From: Rhizobium halophilum
GTDB taxonomy: Bacteria > Pseudomonadota > Alphaproteobacteria > Rhizobiales > Rhizobiaceae
NCBI RefSeq assembly: GCF_021648825.1
Contig: NZ_JAKJHS010000006.1
Span: 1 to 64,000 of the forward strand
Direction: 5' to 3'
DNA length: 64,000 bases
Positions within the stretch are counted from its first letter, which is position 1. Every line of letters begins with the position of its first letter. Below, in pieces: positions 26,780-35,990 of this stretch. The translations under genes and the position numbers were made by a program. The notes below the pieces were generated by a model. It was not told the origin of the DNA. It saw only the letters and a list, made by a program, of their open reading frames with translations, and searched no databases.

Positions 26780-28282
26780 ATGGCACGCATTATTGAATCG
26801 GCAACCGGCGCGGACGCGCTCACTTTTGACGACGTGCTGCTGCAGCCCGGTCATTCCGAGATTATGCCTGGCCAGACCGATATCGCCACGAGAATTGCCC
26901 AGGACATCGACCTCAACCTGCCGATCCTGTCGTCCGCCATGGACACGGTCACCGAAGGCCGGCTCGCGATTGCCATGGCACAGGCGGGCGGGATCGGCGT
27001 CATCCACCGCAACCTCAGCCCCAGCGAGCAGGCCGAGGAAGTCCGTCAGGTCAAGAAGTTTGAAAGCGGCATGGTTGTGAACCCGGTCACGATCGGGCCG
27101 GATGCGTCGCTCGCCGAGGCGCTCTCGCTGATGAAGATCCACGGGATCTCCGGCATTCCTGTCGTCGAGAACGGCGGTAATGGTGGCCAGAAGACGGGAC
27201 GCCTCGTCGGCATTCTCACCAATCGCGATGTTCGCTTCGCCTCCGATCCGGCGCAGAAGATCTATGAGCTGATGACTCGTGAAAACCTCATCACGGTCAA
27301 CGACAATGTCGACCAGTCGGAAGCCAAGCGGCTCCTGCACAAGCACCGGATTGAGAAGCTGCTGGTGGTGGACGGGCAGGGCCATTGCGTTGGCCTGATC
27401 ACGGTCAAGGATATCGAGAAGTCGCAGCTCAACCCTAACGCTTCCAAGGATGCACAGGGGCGCCTGCGGGCAGCCGCGGCAATCAGCGTGGGGGATGATG
27501 GCTTCGAGCGCGCCGAACGGCTGATCGATGCCGGCGTCGACCTTTTGGTGGTCGATACTGCCCACGGTCATTCTCAGCGCGTCCTTGATGCGGTCACTCG
27601 GGTGAAGAAGCTCTCCAATTCGGTTCGCATCATGGCCGGCAATGTCGCCACCTCAGATGGAACCAAGGCACTGATCGATGCCGGCGCTGATGCTGTGAAG
27701 GTCGGCATCGGTCCGGGTTCGATCTGCACCACCCGCATCGTGGCAGGCGTCGGTGTTCCGCAGCTTGCAGCCATCATGGCAGCCGTCCAGGCTGCACAAG
27801 ATAAGAACATCCCGGTTATTGCCGACGGCGGCATCAAGTTCTCGGGTGACCTCGCCAAGGCGATCGCCGCCGGTGCCTCGGCCGTGATGGTCGGGTCGCT
27901 GCTTGCCGGTACGGATGAAAGCCCCGGCGAGGTCTATCTCTACCAGGGCCGATCCTTCAAGGCATACCGCGGCATGGGCTCCGTCGGCGCCATGGCCCGC
28001 GGCTCGGCCGATCGCTACTTCCAGGCGGAAGTGCGTGACACGCTGAAACTCGTGCCTGAAGGCATTGAGGGCCAGGTACCCTACAAGGGACCCGTTTCCG
28101 CCGTCCTGCATCAGCTTGCCGGTGGCTTGAGGGCAGCCATGGGTTATGTCGGCGGTTCGAACATCCTTGAATACCAGGAAAGGGCCACCTTCGTGAGGAT
28201 CTCTGGCGCTGGCCTACGAGAAAGTCACCCGCACGGCATCACCATCACCCGTGAAAGCCCGAATTATCCAGGCGGAGCCTGA
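26780..28282 (+). CDS. guaB: Inosine-5'-monophosphate dehydrogenase
   Basis: The 500-residue enzyme converts IMP to XMP, the first committed step of GMP synthesis. It has the barrel start [15 protein letters not shown], two CBS repeats between about residues 95 and 220, and the catalytic loop GPGSICTTR with Cys316. These are followed by [24 protein letters not shown] and [19 protein letters not shown] 26780 is favoured by the conserved N-terminus and a GAAGGAAA site; an upstream in-frame extension is not protein-like. A strong terminator follows. Confidence 0.97.
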   Translation: MARIIESATGADALTFDDVLLQPGHSEIMPGQTDIATRIAQDIDLNLPILSSAMDTVTEGRLAIAMAQAGGIGVIHRNLSPSEQAEEVRQVKKFESGMVVNPVTIGPDASLAEALSLMKIHGISGIPVVENGGNGGQKTGRLVGILTNRDVRFASDPAQKIYELMTRENLITVNDNVDQSEAKRLLHKHRIEKLLVVDGQGHCVGLITVKDIEKSQLNPNASKDAQGRLRAAAAISVGDDGFERAERLIDAGVDLLVVDTAHGHSQRVLDAVTRVKKLSNSVRIMAGNVATSDGTKALIDAGADAVKVGIGPGSICTTRIVAGVGVPQLAAIMAAVQAAQDKNIPVIADGGIKFSGDLAKAIAAGASAVMVGSLLAGTDESPGEVYLYQGRSFKAYRGMGSVGAMARGSADRYFQAEVRDTLKLVPEGIEGQVPYKGPVSAVLHQLAGGLRAAMGYVGGSNILEYQERATFVRISGAGLRESHPHGITITRESPNYPGGA

Positions 28283-28310
28283 TCCCGACTAAGAGCGTCT
28301 GACGGAACAT

Positions 28311-28344
28311 AAAAGCCATGGCAGCAGGCTGCCATGGCTTTTTT
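28311..28344 (+). terminator. Rho-independent terminator after guaB
   Basis: A perfect 14-bp inverted repeat (AAAAGCCATGGCAG and its complement) with loop CAGG ends in a run of T residues, 29 bp after the guaB stop codon. Confidence 0.9.
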
Positions 28345-28401
28345 CATGCCTTTTCATCAGCGCCATGCCATACCTGTCGCAGTTCGAGCCCAGGAGCGGA
28401 A

Positions 28402-28821
28402 ATGACATTCAGCACCATGATGATCTGGCCGATGATCGCGCACGCGTTCCTCGTCTTCGGCCTCTACTACCTTCTCTCCAGTCGCCGCATCGGCGCCGTC
28501 CGTGCCGGCACGGCCAGAGCAGAGCAATTCAAGGCAAACCTCGAGGAGCCGGTCGAGAGCCTGATCATCCACAACAACCTGAAGAACCAGTTCGAGCTCC
28601 CAGTTCTGTTTCATGCGGTCTGCCTGGCGCTTTACATCACGACGGCCGACAACGCGGTGACGGCGATGCTGGCCTGGGCCTTCGTGCTGTCGCGCTACGT
28701 CCACTCCTATGTCCACATCACCAGCAATCGGCTGCGCTACCGGCGGCCGATTTGGATCACCGGCTACTTCATTCTGATTGCACTTTGGATCTGGCTTGGC
28801 ATCTGGCTCGCATTCAGCTGA
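28402..28821 (+). CDS. MAPEG-family membrane protein
   Basis: This 139-residue protein has four predicted membrane spans (MMIWPMIAHAFLVFGLYYLL, a central span pair, and WITGYFILIALWIWLGIWLAF at the end). It has the MAPEG-like pattern NNLKNQFELPVLFHAVC followed by RYVHSYVHIT, where Asn, Gln, Glu and Arg residues contribute to glutathione-site chemistry in eukaryotic relatives. Bacterial members are mostly uncharacterised. AGGAG lies just before the ATG. Confidence 0.85.
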   Translation: MTFSTMMIWPMIAHAFLVFGLYYLLSSRRIGAVRAGTARAEQFKANLEEPVESLIIHNNLKNQFELPVLFHAVCLALYITTADNAVTAMLAWAFVLSRYVHSYVHITSNRLRYRRPIWITGYFILIALWIWLGIWLAFS

Positions 28822-28920
28822 CGGCGTTTTGCGGTGGATCAACATCGCTACTGCTGATGTGCGCTAGGTCCTCTCACAAAACGCCGCCATGAGCGGCTTC
28901 CGTTTGAGAAGGGACCGCAG

Positions 28921-29947
28921 ATGTCTGCAATGATGAAAGCCGCCGTGGTACGAGAGTTCCGCAAGCCGCTGGTGATCGAGGAGATGCCGATCCCCGAACC
29001 GGGCCCCGGACAGATCCTGGTGAAATACGAGGCCACCGGCGTTTGCCACACCGACCTGCACGCTGCCAACGGTGACTGGCCGGTGAAGCCAACCCGCCTT
29101 TCATTCCTGGCCATGAAGGCGTCGGCTATGTCGCAAAGCTGGGCGAAGGCGTATCTCGCATCAAGGAAGGTGACCGCGTCGGCGTCGCCTGGCTTCACAC
29201 CGCCTGCGGATGCTGCACGCCTTGCCGCACCGGCTGGGAAACGCTGTGCGGCAGCCAGCAGAATACCGGCTATTCGGTGAACGGCACCTTCGCGCAATCT
29301 GGTCTCGCCGACCCCGATTTCGTCGGGCGTCTGCCGGACAAGCTGGAATTCGGCCCGGCCGCTCCCGTGCTCTGCGCTGGTGTCACCGTCTACAAGGGCC
29401 TGAAGGAAACAGAGGTGAAGCCCGGTGAATGGGTGGTGATCTCGGGCATCGGCGGCCTCGGCCACATGGCTGTGCAATATGCCAAGGCTATGGGAATGCA
29501 CGTCGTTGCGGCCGACATCTTCGACGACAAGCTGGCGCTCGCGAAGAACCTCGGGGCTGACGTCGTCGTCAACGGCAAGGCCGACGATGCCGTCGAGCAG
29601 GTGCAGAGGCGACGGGTGGCGTGCATGGTGCGCTGGTGACGGCCGTTTCGCCCAAGGCCATGGAGCAGGCTTACGGATTCCTGCGCGCCAAAGGCACCAT
29701 GTCGTTGGTCGGCCTGCCGCCTGGGTACATCTCGCTACCGGTCTTCGACACGGTGCTGAAGCGCATCACGGTGCGCGGCTCGATCGTCGGCACAAGGCAG
29801 GACCTTGAGGAGTCGCTGCAATTCGCCGGCGAGGGCAAGGTCGCCTCCCACTTCTCCTGGGACAAGATCGAGAACATCAACGAGATCTTCCATCGCATGG
29901 AAGAGGGCCGGATCGATGGCCGCGTCGTCCTAGACCTCGCAGCCTGA
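28921..29947 (+). pseudogene. adhP: Zinc alcohol dehydrogenase (AdhP-like) interrupted by two frameshifts
   Basis: Joining three frames gives a complete protein of about 341 residues: [11 protein letters not shown], then [15 protein letters not shown] and the four-Cys lobe [15 protein letters not shown], then ISGIGGLGHMAVQYAKAMG, then FLRAKGTMSLVGLPPG to the C-terminus GRVVLDLAA. One base is missing near 29100 (after the codons for VKPT) and one near 29608 (in the codons after VEQVQ). The family oxidises ethanol and other primary alcohols with NAD. As written no functional enzyme is made. Because everything else is intact, sequencing error is a real alternative. Confidence 0.88.
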
Positions 29948-29976
29948 GCTTTCACGCTAACGTGTCACCCGTGTTG

Positions 29977-30011
29977 GGGCCGGATGATCTAGCTTGAGTC
30001 ATCCGGCCCTT
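29977..30011 (+). terminator. Possible terminator hairpin after adhP
   Basis: An 11-bp perfect inverted repeat (GGGCCGGATGA / TCATCCGGCCC) lies 30 bp after the adhP stop with an 11-base loop. Only two T residues follow, so termination strength is uncertain. Confidence 0.5.
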
Positions 30012-30052
30012 CGCCGCTTGGTGCGGGGCGTTGCCCAACGGAGGAGCGTGTC

Positions 30053-30928
30053 ATGGAAAAGCCGACGATCACCCAGGCGATGATCAACGCCTACGACGAG
30101 TATACCCACCTCACTCTCGACCGCCGCCGCTTCATGGAGAAGCTCACCGCCCTGGCAGGCTCCGGAGCGGCCGCCGCCGCGATCGCTCCGATGCTTGCAG
30201 CGAGCGGAGCGCGCGCCCAGATCGTACCGGAGGACGATGATCGCCTGACGGCCGAGGATGTGACCTATCCGGGGGCAGAAGGCGAGATGAAGGGCTACCT
30301 CGTGCGCCCGAAGGATGCCGCAGGGGACTTGCCTGCGGTCATCGTCATCCACGAGAACCGGGGGCTTAATACCCATATCCGCGACGTGGCACGCCGCATG
30401 GCCTTGGAAGGTTTTGTCACCCTGGCGCCGGATTTCCTATCGCCGCAGGGAGGGACGCCGTCAGACGAGGATCAGGCGCGGCAGATGTTCTCCTCGCTCG
30501 ACGCTGACCAAACCACGGCCAATGCCGAGGCGACCCGTGTGTATCTCTCGGAACTCGATGGAACGAACGGCGAGGTGGGCGCGGTGGGCTTCTGCTGGGG
30601 TGGTGGCCTCGTCAACCGATTGGCCACGAAGTCTCCGGAGCTGGGTGCAGGCGTCGCCTATTACGGCTCGCAGCCACCGGTCGGAGACGTTCCGGACATC
30701 GAAGCGCCGCTGATGCTTCATTATGCGGGCCTCGACGACCGGATCAATGCCGGCATCGACGCGTATCGGGCGGCACTGGAGGAAAACGGCAAGGTCTTCG
30801 AGATCCATGTCTATGACGGCGTCAACCATGCCTTCAACAATGATACTTCGGCGGCGCGCTACAACAAGGAAGCGGCGGATCTCGCCTGGCAGCGGACGGT
30901 AGAGTTCTTCAAGACCCATCTATCTTGA
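30053..30928 (+). CDS. Dienelactone hydrolase family protein with Tat-like leader
   Basis: The 291-residue alpha/beta hydrolase has an N-terminal leader with Arg-Arg (TLDRRRFMEKLTALAGSG) and an Ala-rich stretch ending GARAQ, suggesting Tat export. It continues with VIVIHENRGLN, the nucleophile elbow GFCWGGG (Cys as in dienelactone hydrolase), and an Asp and His in AGLDDRI and DGVNHAFNND. It resembles the YghX/DLH group. The physiological substrate is unknown. A GGAGGAG ribosome site precedes the start. Confidence 0.9.
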   Translation: MEKPTITQAMINAYDEYTHLTLDRRRFMEKLTALAGSGAAAAAIAPMLAASGARAQIVPEDDDRLTAEDVTYPGAEGEMKGYLVRPKDAAGDLPAVIVIHENRGLNTHIRDVARRMALEGFVTLAPDFLSPQGGTPSDEDQARQMFSSLDADQTTANAEATRVYLSELDGTNGEVGAVGFCWGGGLVNRLATKSPELGAGVAYYGSQPPVGDVPDIEAPLMLHYAGLDDRINAGIDAYRAALEENGKVFEIHVYDGVNHAFNNDTSAARYNKEAADLAWQRTVEFFKTHLS

Positions 30929-30955
30929 TGGCCGGGGCAAGGGCGACCGGCCGCC

Positions 30956-31855
30956 TCAGCGGTTTGCTGGGGCGCAGCCCGAGATGGCTTCTGCGAGTGC
31001 CTTCATCTCGTCGCGCCGCCCGCTCGATCTGCGCCAGATCAACCCGATCTCCCGCGAAGGGGCCGGGTCTGCGAAGGGCACGATGCGGATATCGTTGCGT
31101 GCCGTTTCGGTCGGGATCGCCATCTCGGGGATCAGCGTCATTCCCATGTCGTGCGACACCATCTGCAAGAGCGTCGTCATCGACGTGGCGCCGAAGTTCA
31201 CGAGGCTGCGCTTGCCTGCCGTGCCGCAGACCGAAAGCGCCTGTTCACGCAGGCAATGGCCTTCCTCCAGAAGCAGCAGGCGATCGACATCGACCTGGGT
31301 CTCCGTCAGCGGCGACATCAGGACCGCTTCGGCGTTGTTGGCGATAGCCATGAAAAATCGGTCGGTGAACAGGGAGACGGTCTCCAGGCCGTCGCCCTGA
31401 ACCGGAAGCGCTGCGATTACGGCATCGAGCTTGCCGTCCTGCAGGTCGATGATCAGCCGATCCGTCACCGCCTCTTTCAGCTCGAGTCCCAGGGAGGCGG
31501 AAAGCTCCCGCAGGCAAGGAACGAGCTTCGGCACGAGGTAGGGGGCGACGGTCGGGATGATGCCGATGCGCACCAGGCCGTCCAGCATACCACTGCTGCT
31601 GCGCCGGAGGCCTTCCAGTCGTTCGACCTGCTCAAGGATTGAAGACACCTGTTGCAGGACCTCCTCTCCGTCGCGCGTGAGAAGGATGCCATTGCGCTTT
31701 CGCTCCACCAGGCGCACGCCGAGCGTCTGCTCCAGATCCAGGATCTGGGCAGATAGCGCAGGCTGACTGATATGCGCGGCTTCGGCCGCTCGCCCGAAAT
31801 GACGTTCCTTCGCAAGGGCCGCGAAATAGCGCATCTGCCGGAGCGTTAGTCCCAT
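30956..31855 (-). CDS. oxyR: Hydrogen-peroxide-sensing LysR regulator OxyR
   Basis: The 299-residue LysR protein has an N-terminal helix-turn-helix ([20 protein letters not shown]). Its C-terminal sensor carries Cys201 and Cys210 in [13 protein letters not shown], the same context and spacing as the redox pair Cys199/Cys208 of E. coli OxyR. Peroxide oxidises these to a disulfide, which switches on target genes. It is divergent from the catalase gene with a 114-bp shared control region, the standard oxyR-katA pairing of rhizobia. Confidence 0.95.
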   Translation of the reverse strand: MGLTLRQMRYFAALAKERHFGRAAEAAHISQPALSAQILDLEQTLGVRLVERKRNGILLTRDGEEVLQQVSSILEQVERLEGLRRSSSGMLDGLVRIGIIPTVAPYLVPKLVPCLRELSASLGLELKEAVTDRLIIDLQDGKLDAVIAALPVQGDGLETVSLFTDRFFMAIANNAEAVLMSPLTETQVDVDRLLLLEEGHCLREQALSVCGTAGKRSLVNFGATSMTTLLQMVSHDMGMTLIPEMAIPTETARNDIRIVPFADPAPSREIGLIWRRSSGRRDEMKALAEAISGCAPANR

Positions 31856-31969
31856 AGGAAATTCCGATCGAAAGTCGCAGAAAATAATATTGGAAACTAT
31901 GGAACCGCAGTGCGATGGTCAACGGGTAGCCTAGAATGGTTCCAGATTTTCAAACAGGGGAGACACGCG
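31856..31969. promoter_or_regulatory. Divergent oxyR-katA control region
   Basis: The gap contains an AT-rich stretch with ATAT-N6-CTAT at 31887-31900 and ATAG-like half sites near the oxyR start, loosely resembling OxyR ATAG/CTAT half-sites. OxyR very probably binds here to control both genes. The exact sites are a guess. Confidence 0.5.
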
Positions 31970-33463
31970 ATGTCTGATCGTCCCACGATGACGACGACGG
32001 CCGGTGCGCCGATACCGGACAACCAGAACACCATGACCGCCGGCCCGCGCGGCGGGGTCATGCTGCAGGATTACCAGCTGATCGAGAAGCTGGCCCACCA
32101 GAACCGCGAGCGTATTCCGGAGCGCGTCGTCCACGCCAAGGGTTGGGGCGCCTACGGTACACTGAAGATCACCGGCGACATTTCCAAATACACCAAGGCG
32201 AAATGTCTGCAGCCGGGCGCGGAAACACCAATGCTCGCCCGCTTCTCCACCGTTGCCGGTGAAATGGGCGCCGCCGACCACGAGCGGGACGTCCGTGGAT
32301 TTGCGTTGAAGTTCTACACGCCGGACGGCAACTGGGATCTCGTCGGCAACAACACGCCGGTCTTCTTCATTCGCGACCCGCTGAAGTTCCCCGATTTCAT
32401 TCATACCCAGAAGCGCCACCCGCGCACAAACCTCCGTTCGGCAACGGCCATGTGGGACTTCTGGTCGCTGTCGCCGGAAAGCCTGCACCAGGTCACCATC
32501 CTGATGTCCGACCGCGGTCTGCCGGTCGACCCGATGCACATGAACGGTTACGGCTCGCATACCTATTCGTTCTGGAACGACGCCGGCGAGCGCTACTGGG
32601 TCAAGTTCCACTTCAAGACTGAGCAAGGCCACAAGCACTTCACCAACGAGGAAGGCGAAGCCCTGATCGGCAAGACCCGTGAAGGCTATCAGGAAGCCCT
32701 CTTCGGCGGCATCGAGCGCGGCGAGTTCCCCCGCTGGAAGGTGCAGGTCCAGATCATGACGGAGGAGCAGGCGGATAACACCTCCTACAATCCCTTCGAC
32801 CTCACCAAGGTCTGGCCGCATGCGGAATTCCCGCCGATCGACATCGGTGTGATGGAGCTGAACCGCAATGCGGACAACTACTTCGCCGAAATCGAGCAGG
32901 CCGCGTTCTCGCCGTCGAACATCGTGCCCGGCATCAGCCATTCGCCGGACAAGATGCTGCAGGCTCGCGTGTTCTCCTATGCCGACGCCCACCGCTACCG
33001 CCTCGGCACGCACTACGAGAACATCCCCGTGAACCAGCCGCGCTGCCCGGTCCATCACTATCATCGCGATGGCCAGATGAACACTTACGGCGGCCTGCGC
33101 ACCGGCAACCCGAACGCCTATTACGAGCCGAACTCCGTCAACGGCCCGTTCGAAGATGCCTCCGCCAAGGAGCCGCCGCTGAAGATCTCCGGCGACATGG
33201 CCCGCTACAACCATCGCGAAGGCAACGACGACTATTCGCAGCCGCGGGCTCTCTTCAATCTCTTCGACGAGGGGCAGAAGGGCCGTCTGTTCTCCAACAT
33301 CGCGGCAGCGATGGGTGGGGTCCCGGGTGAGATCGTCGAGCGGCAGCTGGCGCACTTCAAGCTCGTGCATCCGGACTATGAAGCTGGCGTCCGCGCAGCG
33401 CTTGAGCGTCTCCACGGCTACAAGGCCGACACGATTTCAGCACAGCCCACCGCCGCCGAATAA
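31970..33463 (+). CDS. katA: Monofunctional heme catalase KatA
   Basis: The 497-residue small-subunit clade catalase disproportionates hydrogen peroxide. It has the distal His in [13 protein letters not shown] (about residue 57) and the distal Asn in [17 protein letters not shown]. The proximal heme-ligand segment is [14 protein letters not shown] with its Tyr. The cytosolic enzyme lacks a signal peptide and a C-terminal flavodoxin-like domain. The start at 31970 is preceded by a GGGGAG ribosome site. It is controlled by the divergent oxyR and ends at a strong terminator. Confidence 0.96.
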   Translation: MSDRPTMTTTAGAPIPDNQNTMTAGPRGGVMLQDYQLIEKLAHQNRERIPERVVHAKGWGAYGTLKITGDISKYTKAKCLQPGAETPMLARFSTVAGEMGAADHERDVRGFALKFYTPDGNWDLVGNNTPVFFIRDPLKFPDFIHTQKRHPRTNLRSATAMWDFWSLSPESLHQVTILMSDRGLPVDPMHMNGYGSHTYSFWNDAGERYWVKFHFKTEQGHKHFTNEEGEALIGKTREGYQEALFGGIERGEFPRWKVQVQIMTEEQADNTSYNPFDLTKVWPHAEFPPIDIGVMELNRNADNYFAEIEQAAFSPSNIVPGISHSPDKMLQARVFSYADAHRYRLGTHYENIPVNQPRCPVHHYHRDGQMNTYGGLRTGNPNAYYEPNSVNGPFEDASAKEPPLKISGDMARYNHREGNDDYSQPRALFNLFDEGQKGRLFSNIAAAMGGVPGEIVERQLAHFKLVHPDYEAGVRAALERLHGYKADTISAQPTAAE

Positions 33464-33484
33464 CATCGGTATGTGCTGAAAAGG

Positions 33485-33511
33485 AAACCGGGGCTTCGGC
33501 CCCGGTTTTTT
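33485..33511 (+). terminator. Rho-independent terminator after katA
   Basis: A ten-base stem AAACCGGGGC with the stable TTCG tetraloop and its complement is followed by a T run, 21 bp after the katA stop. Confidence 0.93.
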
Positions 33512-33516
33512 GTTGC

Positions 33517-34467
33517 CTACCAGCTTGTCGCCATCTGTCCTGCGCGAACCTTCAGCGCACGCGCGATGCCCTTCGGCTCCGCATCCAGATCGTCCGGCAC
33601 CACGGCCGGAGAAATATTGTCGAGGCAGGCGGCGATGTGGTCGGTGATGGCGTTCATCAGCGAAGGTGACAGACCCGGCCGCTTCATCAGGCCGATCTGC
33701 ACCGGCGGAAGCGGCGGAAAACCATCGCTGGACGTCAGCACCTTCATCCCCGGCCGCAGCGCCGATTCCGGCAGCACGGAGACAGCCATGCCGGCGAGCA
33801 CCGCAGCGGCAACAACCGTCGACGACCAGCTGGTGAACAGCACCTGATATTCCCGCCCATCCGCATCCAGCGCCGAGCAGGCAAGCTGGCGCCAGAGGCA
33901 GTCGCGGCGGCCGACCGCAAGCGGCACCGGCGCATCATCACGCAGCGGGTGGTTGGCGGAGGCAACCCAGCAGAGAGGTTCTGTCCGCACCACGTCCGAG
34001 ATGCGGGCCCGCGGGTTGTGGGTCACGAGAGCAATGTCCAGTTCGCCCCGTGCCATCCGCTCGGCCAAGCTCGCCGAGTTTTCGCAGACGATATAGAGCT
34101 CGACGTTCGGATGGGTCTTGGCAAAGCGACCGATGATCTCCGGCATGTAGCGGTCGGCGTAATCGTCCGGCGTGCCGATCCTGAGCGTCCCCTCCAGCCG
34201 GTTGTCGTCGAAGGCGGCGATCGCCTCGTTATTCAGCCGGATGATGCGCCGCGCGTAGTTGAGGAGCTTCTCGCCCTCGGCCGTCAGGCGGTTGCCGCGA
34301 CCGTCCTTGGCAAACAGCTGCTTGCCGATCCGCTCCTCCAGCCGCCGCATCTGCATGGAGACGGCAGACTGCGTCTTGAAGACGCGATCGGCGGCCTTCG
34401 TGAAGCTGCCGGTGTCGACGATGGCAAGAAAGGTGTGGAGCTGGTCGATATCGAGAGGAGCTGACAT
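33517..34467 (-). CDS. LysR-family transcriptional regulator (LrhA-like)
   Basis: The protein of about 316 residues has an N-terminal winged helix (LDIDQLHTFLAIVDTGSFTKAADRVFKTQSAVSMQMRRLEERIG) and a type 2 periplasmic-binding-like effector domain (GTLRIGTPDDYADRYMPEII). It is close to the LrhA/HexA subgroup that regulates motility and surface traits in enterics; the rhizobial target is unknown. No ribosome site stands out. ATG 34467 is chosen for the conserved N-terminus, with ATG 34482 an alternative. Confidence 0.87.
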   Translation of the reverse strand: MSAPLDIDQLHTFLAIVDTGSFTKAADRVFKTQSAVSMQMRRLEERIGKQLFAKDGRGNRLTAEGEKLLNYARRIIRLNNEAIAAFDDNRLEGTLRIGTPDDYADRYMPEIIGRFAKTHPNVELYIVCENSASLAERMARGELDIALVTHNPRARISDVVRTEPLCWVASANHPLRDDAPVPLAVGRRDCLWRQLACSALDADGREYQVLFTSWSSTVVAAAVLAGMAVSVLPESALRPGMKVLTSSDGFPPLPPVQIGLMKRPGLSPSLMNAITDHIAACLDNISPAVVPDDLDAEPKGIARALKVRAGQMATSW

Positions 34468-34661
34468 GGCACGATCATCCATCAGAGTAGCTGATGACAA
34501 TCATTAGAAACATTCGTTGGACTGATCAATACCGTCTGCTGCATAAACGAGGCTGTAATCATGACATCGGGTGCTTTCGGGCACTCGCAGCCCTGACCAC
34601 CTTTCCGCAGGACCTCCGTGGAAGGGACGGTCTTTCTCGTGCCGATGGAAAGGATACGATC

Positions 34662-34958
34662 GTGCGCACGACCCAGATAGTTGAACTCGACCTCGTTCAG
34701 GAGCGTCCGGCCCCGCGCGGCTACGCCTCCGTTACGTTGGCTCTGACGGGCTATGTCTGGCGTGTGCTCCGCAACCGATGGCTGGCGAACCGGCTGCATG
34801 ACCTCGACGACCGCCAGCTCGACGACATCGGCCTGACCCGGCACGACGTGATGAAGGCCACCCATGGCTCCGGCCTCTTCGACGATCCCTCTGCCCTTCT
34901 GGCGGAATCGGCGCGGCGCCGGGCTCGCACCAGGTTTCAGCGCCTTTCGCGCAACTGA
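34662..34958 (+). CDS. DUF1127 (YjiS-like) domain protein
   Basis: The 98-residue basic protein has the DUF1127 motif WLANRLHDLDDRQLDDIGLTRHDV around residues 40-63 and a C-terminal Arg-rich tail (ARRRARTRF). It probably starts at GTG 34662, where AAGGA lies seven bases upstream. Small DUF1127 proteins in Agrobacterium affect RNA turnover, phosphate and carbon metabolism; this longer version is not characterised. It is divergent from the LysR gene and followed by a terminator. Confidence 0.8.
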   Translation: MRTTQIVELDLVQERPAPRGYASVTLALTGYVWRVLRNRWLANRLHDLDDRQLDDIGLTRHDVMKATHGSGLFDDPSALLAESARRRARTRFQRLSRN

Positions 34959-35000
34959 GTGATTTTCCCCGCAGGGTGATAGCCAATAGCCCTGCCGCTT

Positions 35001-35032
35001 GCCCGGCCCGGACCTCCCGGCCGGGCTTTTTT
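35001..35032 (+). terminator. Rho-independent terminator after DUF1127 gene
   Basis: Stem GCCCGGCC/GGCCGGGC with a 10-base loop is followed by six T residues. It overlaps the very end of the convergent gene. Confidence 0.85.
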
Positions 35033-35909
35033 ATGCCTTGTCGTCGCCGTCGGCTGTCGGCTGTCCTGCAGGCTTGCCGCCGAGATAGGTCTCGAAGATC
35101 GATTCCATGTTCTTCTGGTAAGCCTTCTGCACTTCAAGGCCGCTGTCGAACATGCCGGTCAGCGCCTCGACATAAGGATTGGTTTCCGTCTTGCTCTCTG
35201 ACTGCTCGGGGTTCTTGCCTGCGCCTGTCATCGAACTCGACATCATCCCCTGGAATGCCTGCATGAAGGGATTGTCGGCGAATGGATTGGGATGAGCCTT
35301 GGTCGTAGGACTGGACGGGCGATCGAGGCCCCAGGCGGCGCGGACACCCTTCACGAAAGGATTGTCGAAAACGTCCGCAGGGCCGTTCGGCGGACTCTGC
35401 TTCGGCTGCATGCCGAGGCTCTCCAGCCATGGCTTGGTCATCTGACCCATGGGCGTGGAAGCAAACATGTCCGCTCCCTGCTGCATCTGCCCCGTCGCCT
35501 GCTTGAACATTCCGCCCATCAACATGTCGGCCATGGCCGGCATCATGTTGCGCAGCACGTCCTGGCCCAGCCCCGTAAGTTGCGCCGCCTGTGCGGCAAC
35601 CGCGCGCGAGACCTCCGGAGATCCGAACAGCTTGTCCAGCACCGCATTGCCGTCTGCCGTGCCCTGAGGAGTGAAAGCCTTGCCTAGGTCCTCGAAATAC
35701 TTCGCATACGAACCGGACATCATCGTGCTCATCAACGACGAGAAGTCGTACGGGCTTGTGGCTGTCCGCTTGAAGCCTGAGGAGAAAGCGGGCGTCAGCG
35801 CCGCCATCGCCTGCGCAGCCTGTTCCTGCGCCAGATTGAACTGCTTTGCCATCGCCTCCATGGCGGCCCCGTTCTGTGCCTTCAGCATCATGTCGAACAG
35901 TGGCAGCAT
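35031..35909 (-). CDS. DUF937-like hypothetical protein
   Basis: The 292-residue protein has no signal peptide and is rich in Met, Gln, Ala and Gly. An N-terminal half (MLPLFDMMLKAQNGAAMEAMAKQFNLAQEQAAQAMAAL, then LDKLFGSPEVSRAVAAQAAQLTGLGQDVLRNMMPAMADMLMGG) looks like a DUF937 domain. A Pro- and Asn-rich second half contains repeated NPF motifs (DNPFVKG, PNPFADNPFMQ, TNPYVEA). ATG 35909 has AAAGGA upstream. The function is unknown; the lineage around gshA often carries such a gene. Confidence 0.75.
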   Translation of the reverse strand: MLPLFDMMLKAQNGAAMEAMAKQFNLAQEQAAQAMAALTPAFSSGFKRTATSPYDFSSLMSTMMSGSYAKYFEDLGKAFTPQGTADGNAVLDKLFGSPEVSRAVAAQAAQLTGLGQDVLRNMMPAMADMLMGGMFKQATGQMQQGADMFASTPMGQMTKPWLESLGMQPKQSPPNGPADVFDNPFVKGVRAAWGLDRPSSPTTKAHPNPFADNPFMQAFQGMMSSSMTGAGKNPEQSESKTETNPYVEALTGMFDSGLEVQKAYQKNMESIFETYLGGKPAGQPTADGDDKA

Positions 35910-35990
35910 GGCGCGTCCTTTCCAGTTGGCTTGATAAGCCAATATATCCGGAAAGTTAGCGACGGGAACCGCTTTTTCGGGGCGGGCGGG

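Noticed and set aside
31931..33415. A 494-codon open frame on the minus strand opposite katA
   Set aside because: It is an antisense shadow of a GC-rich catalase gene. It lacks protein-family motifs, and katA itself has all catalytic signatures.
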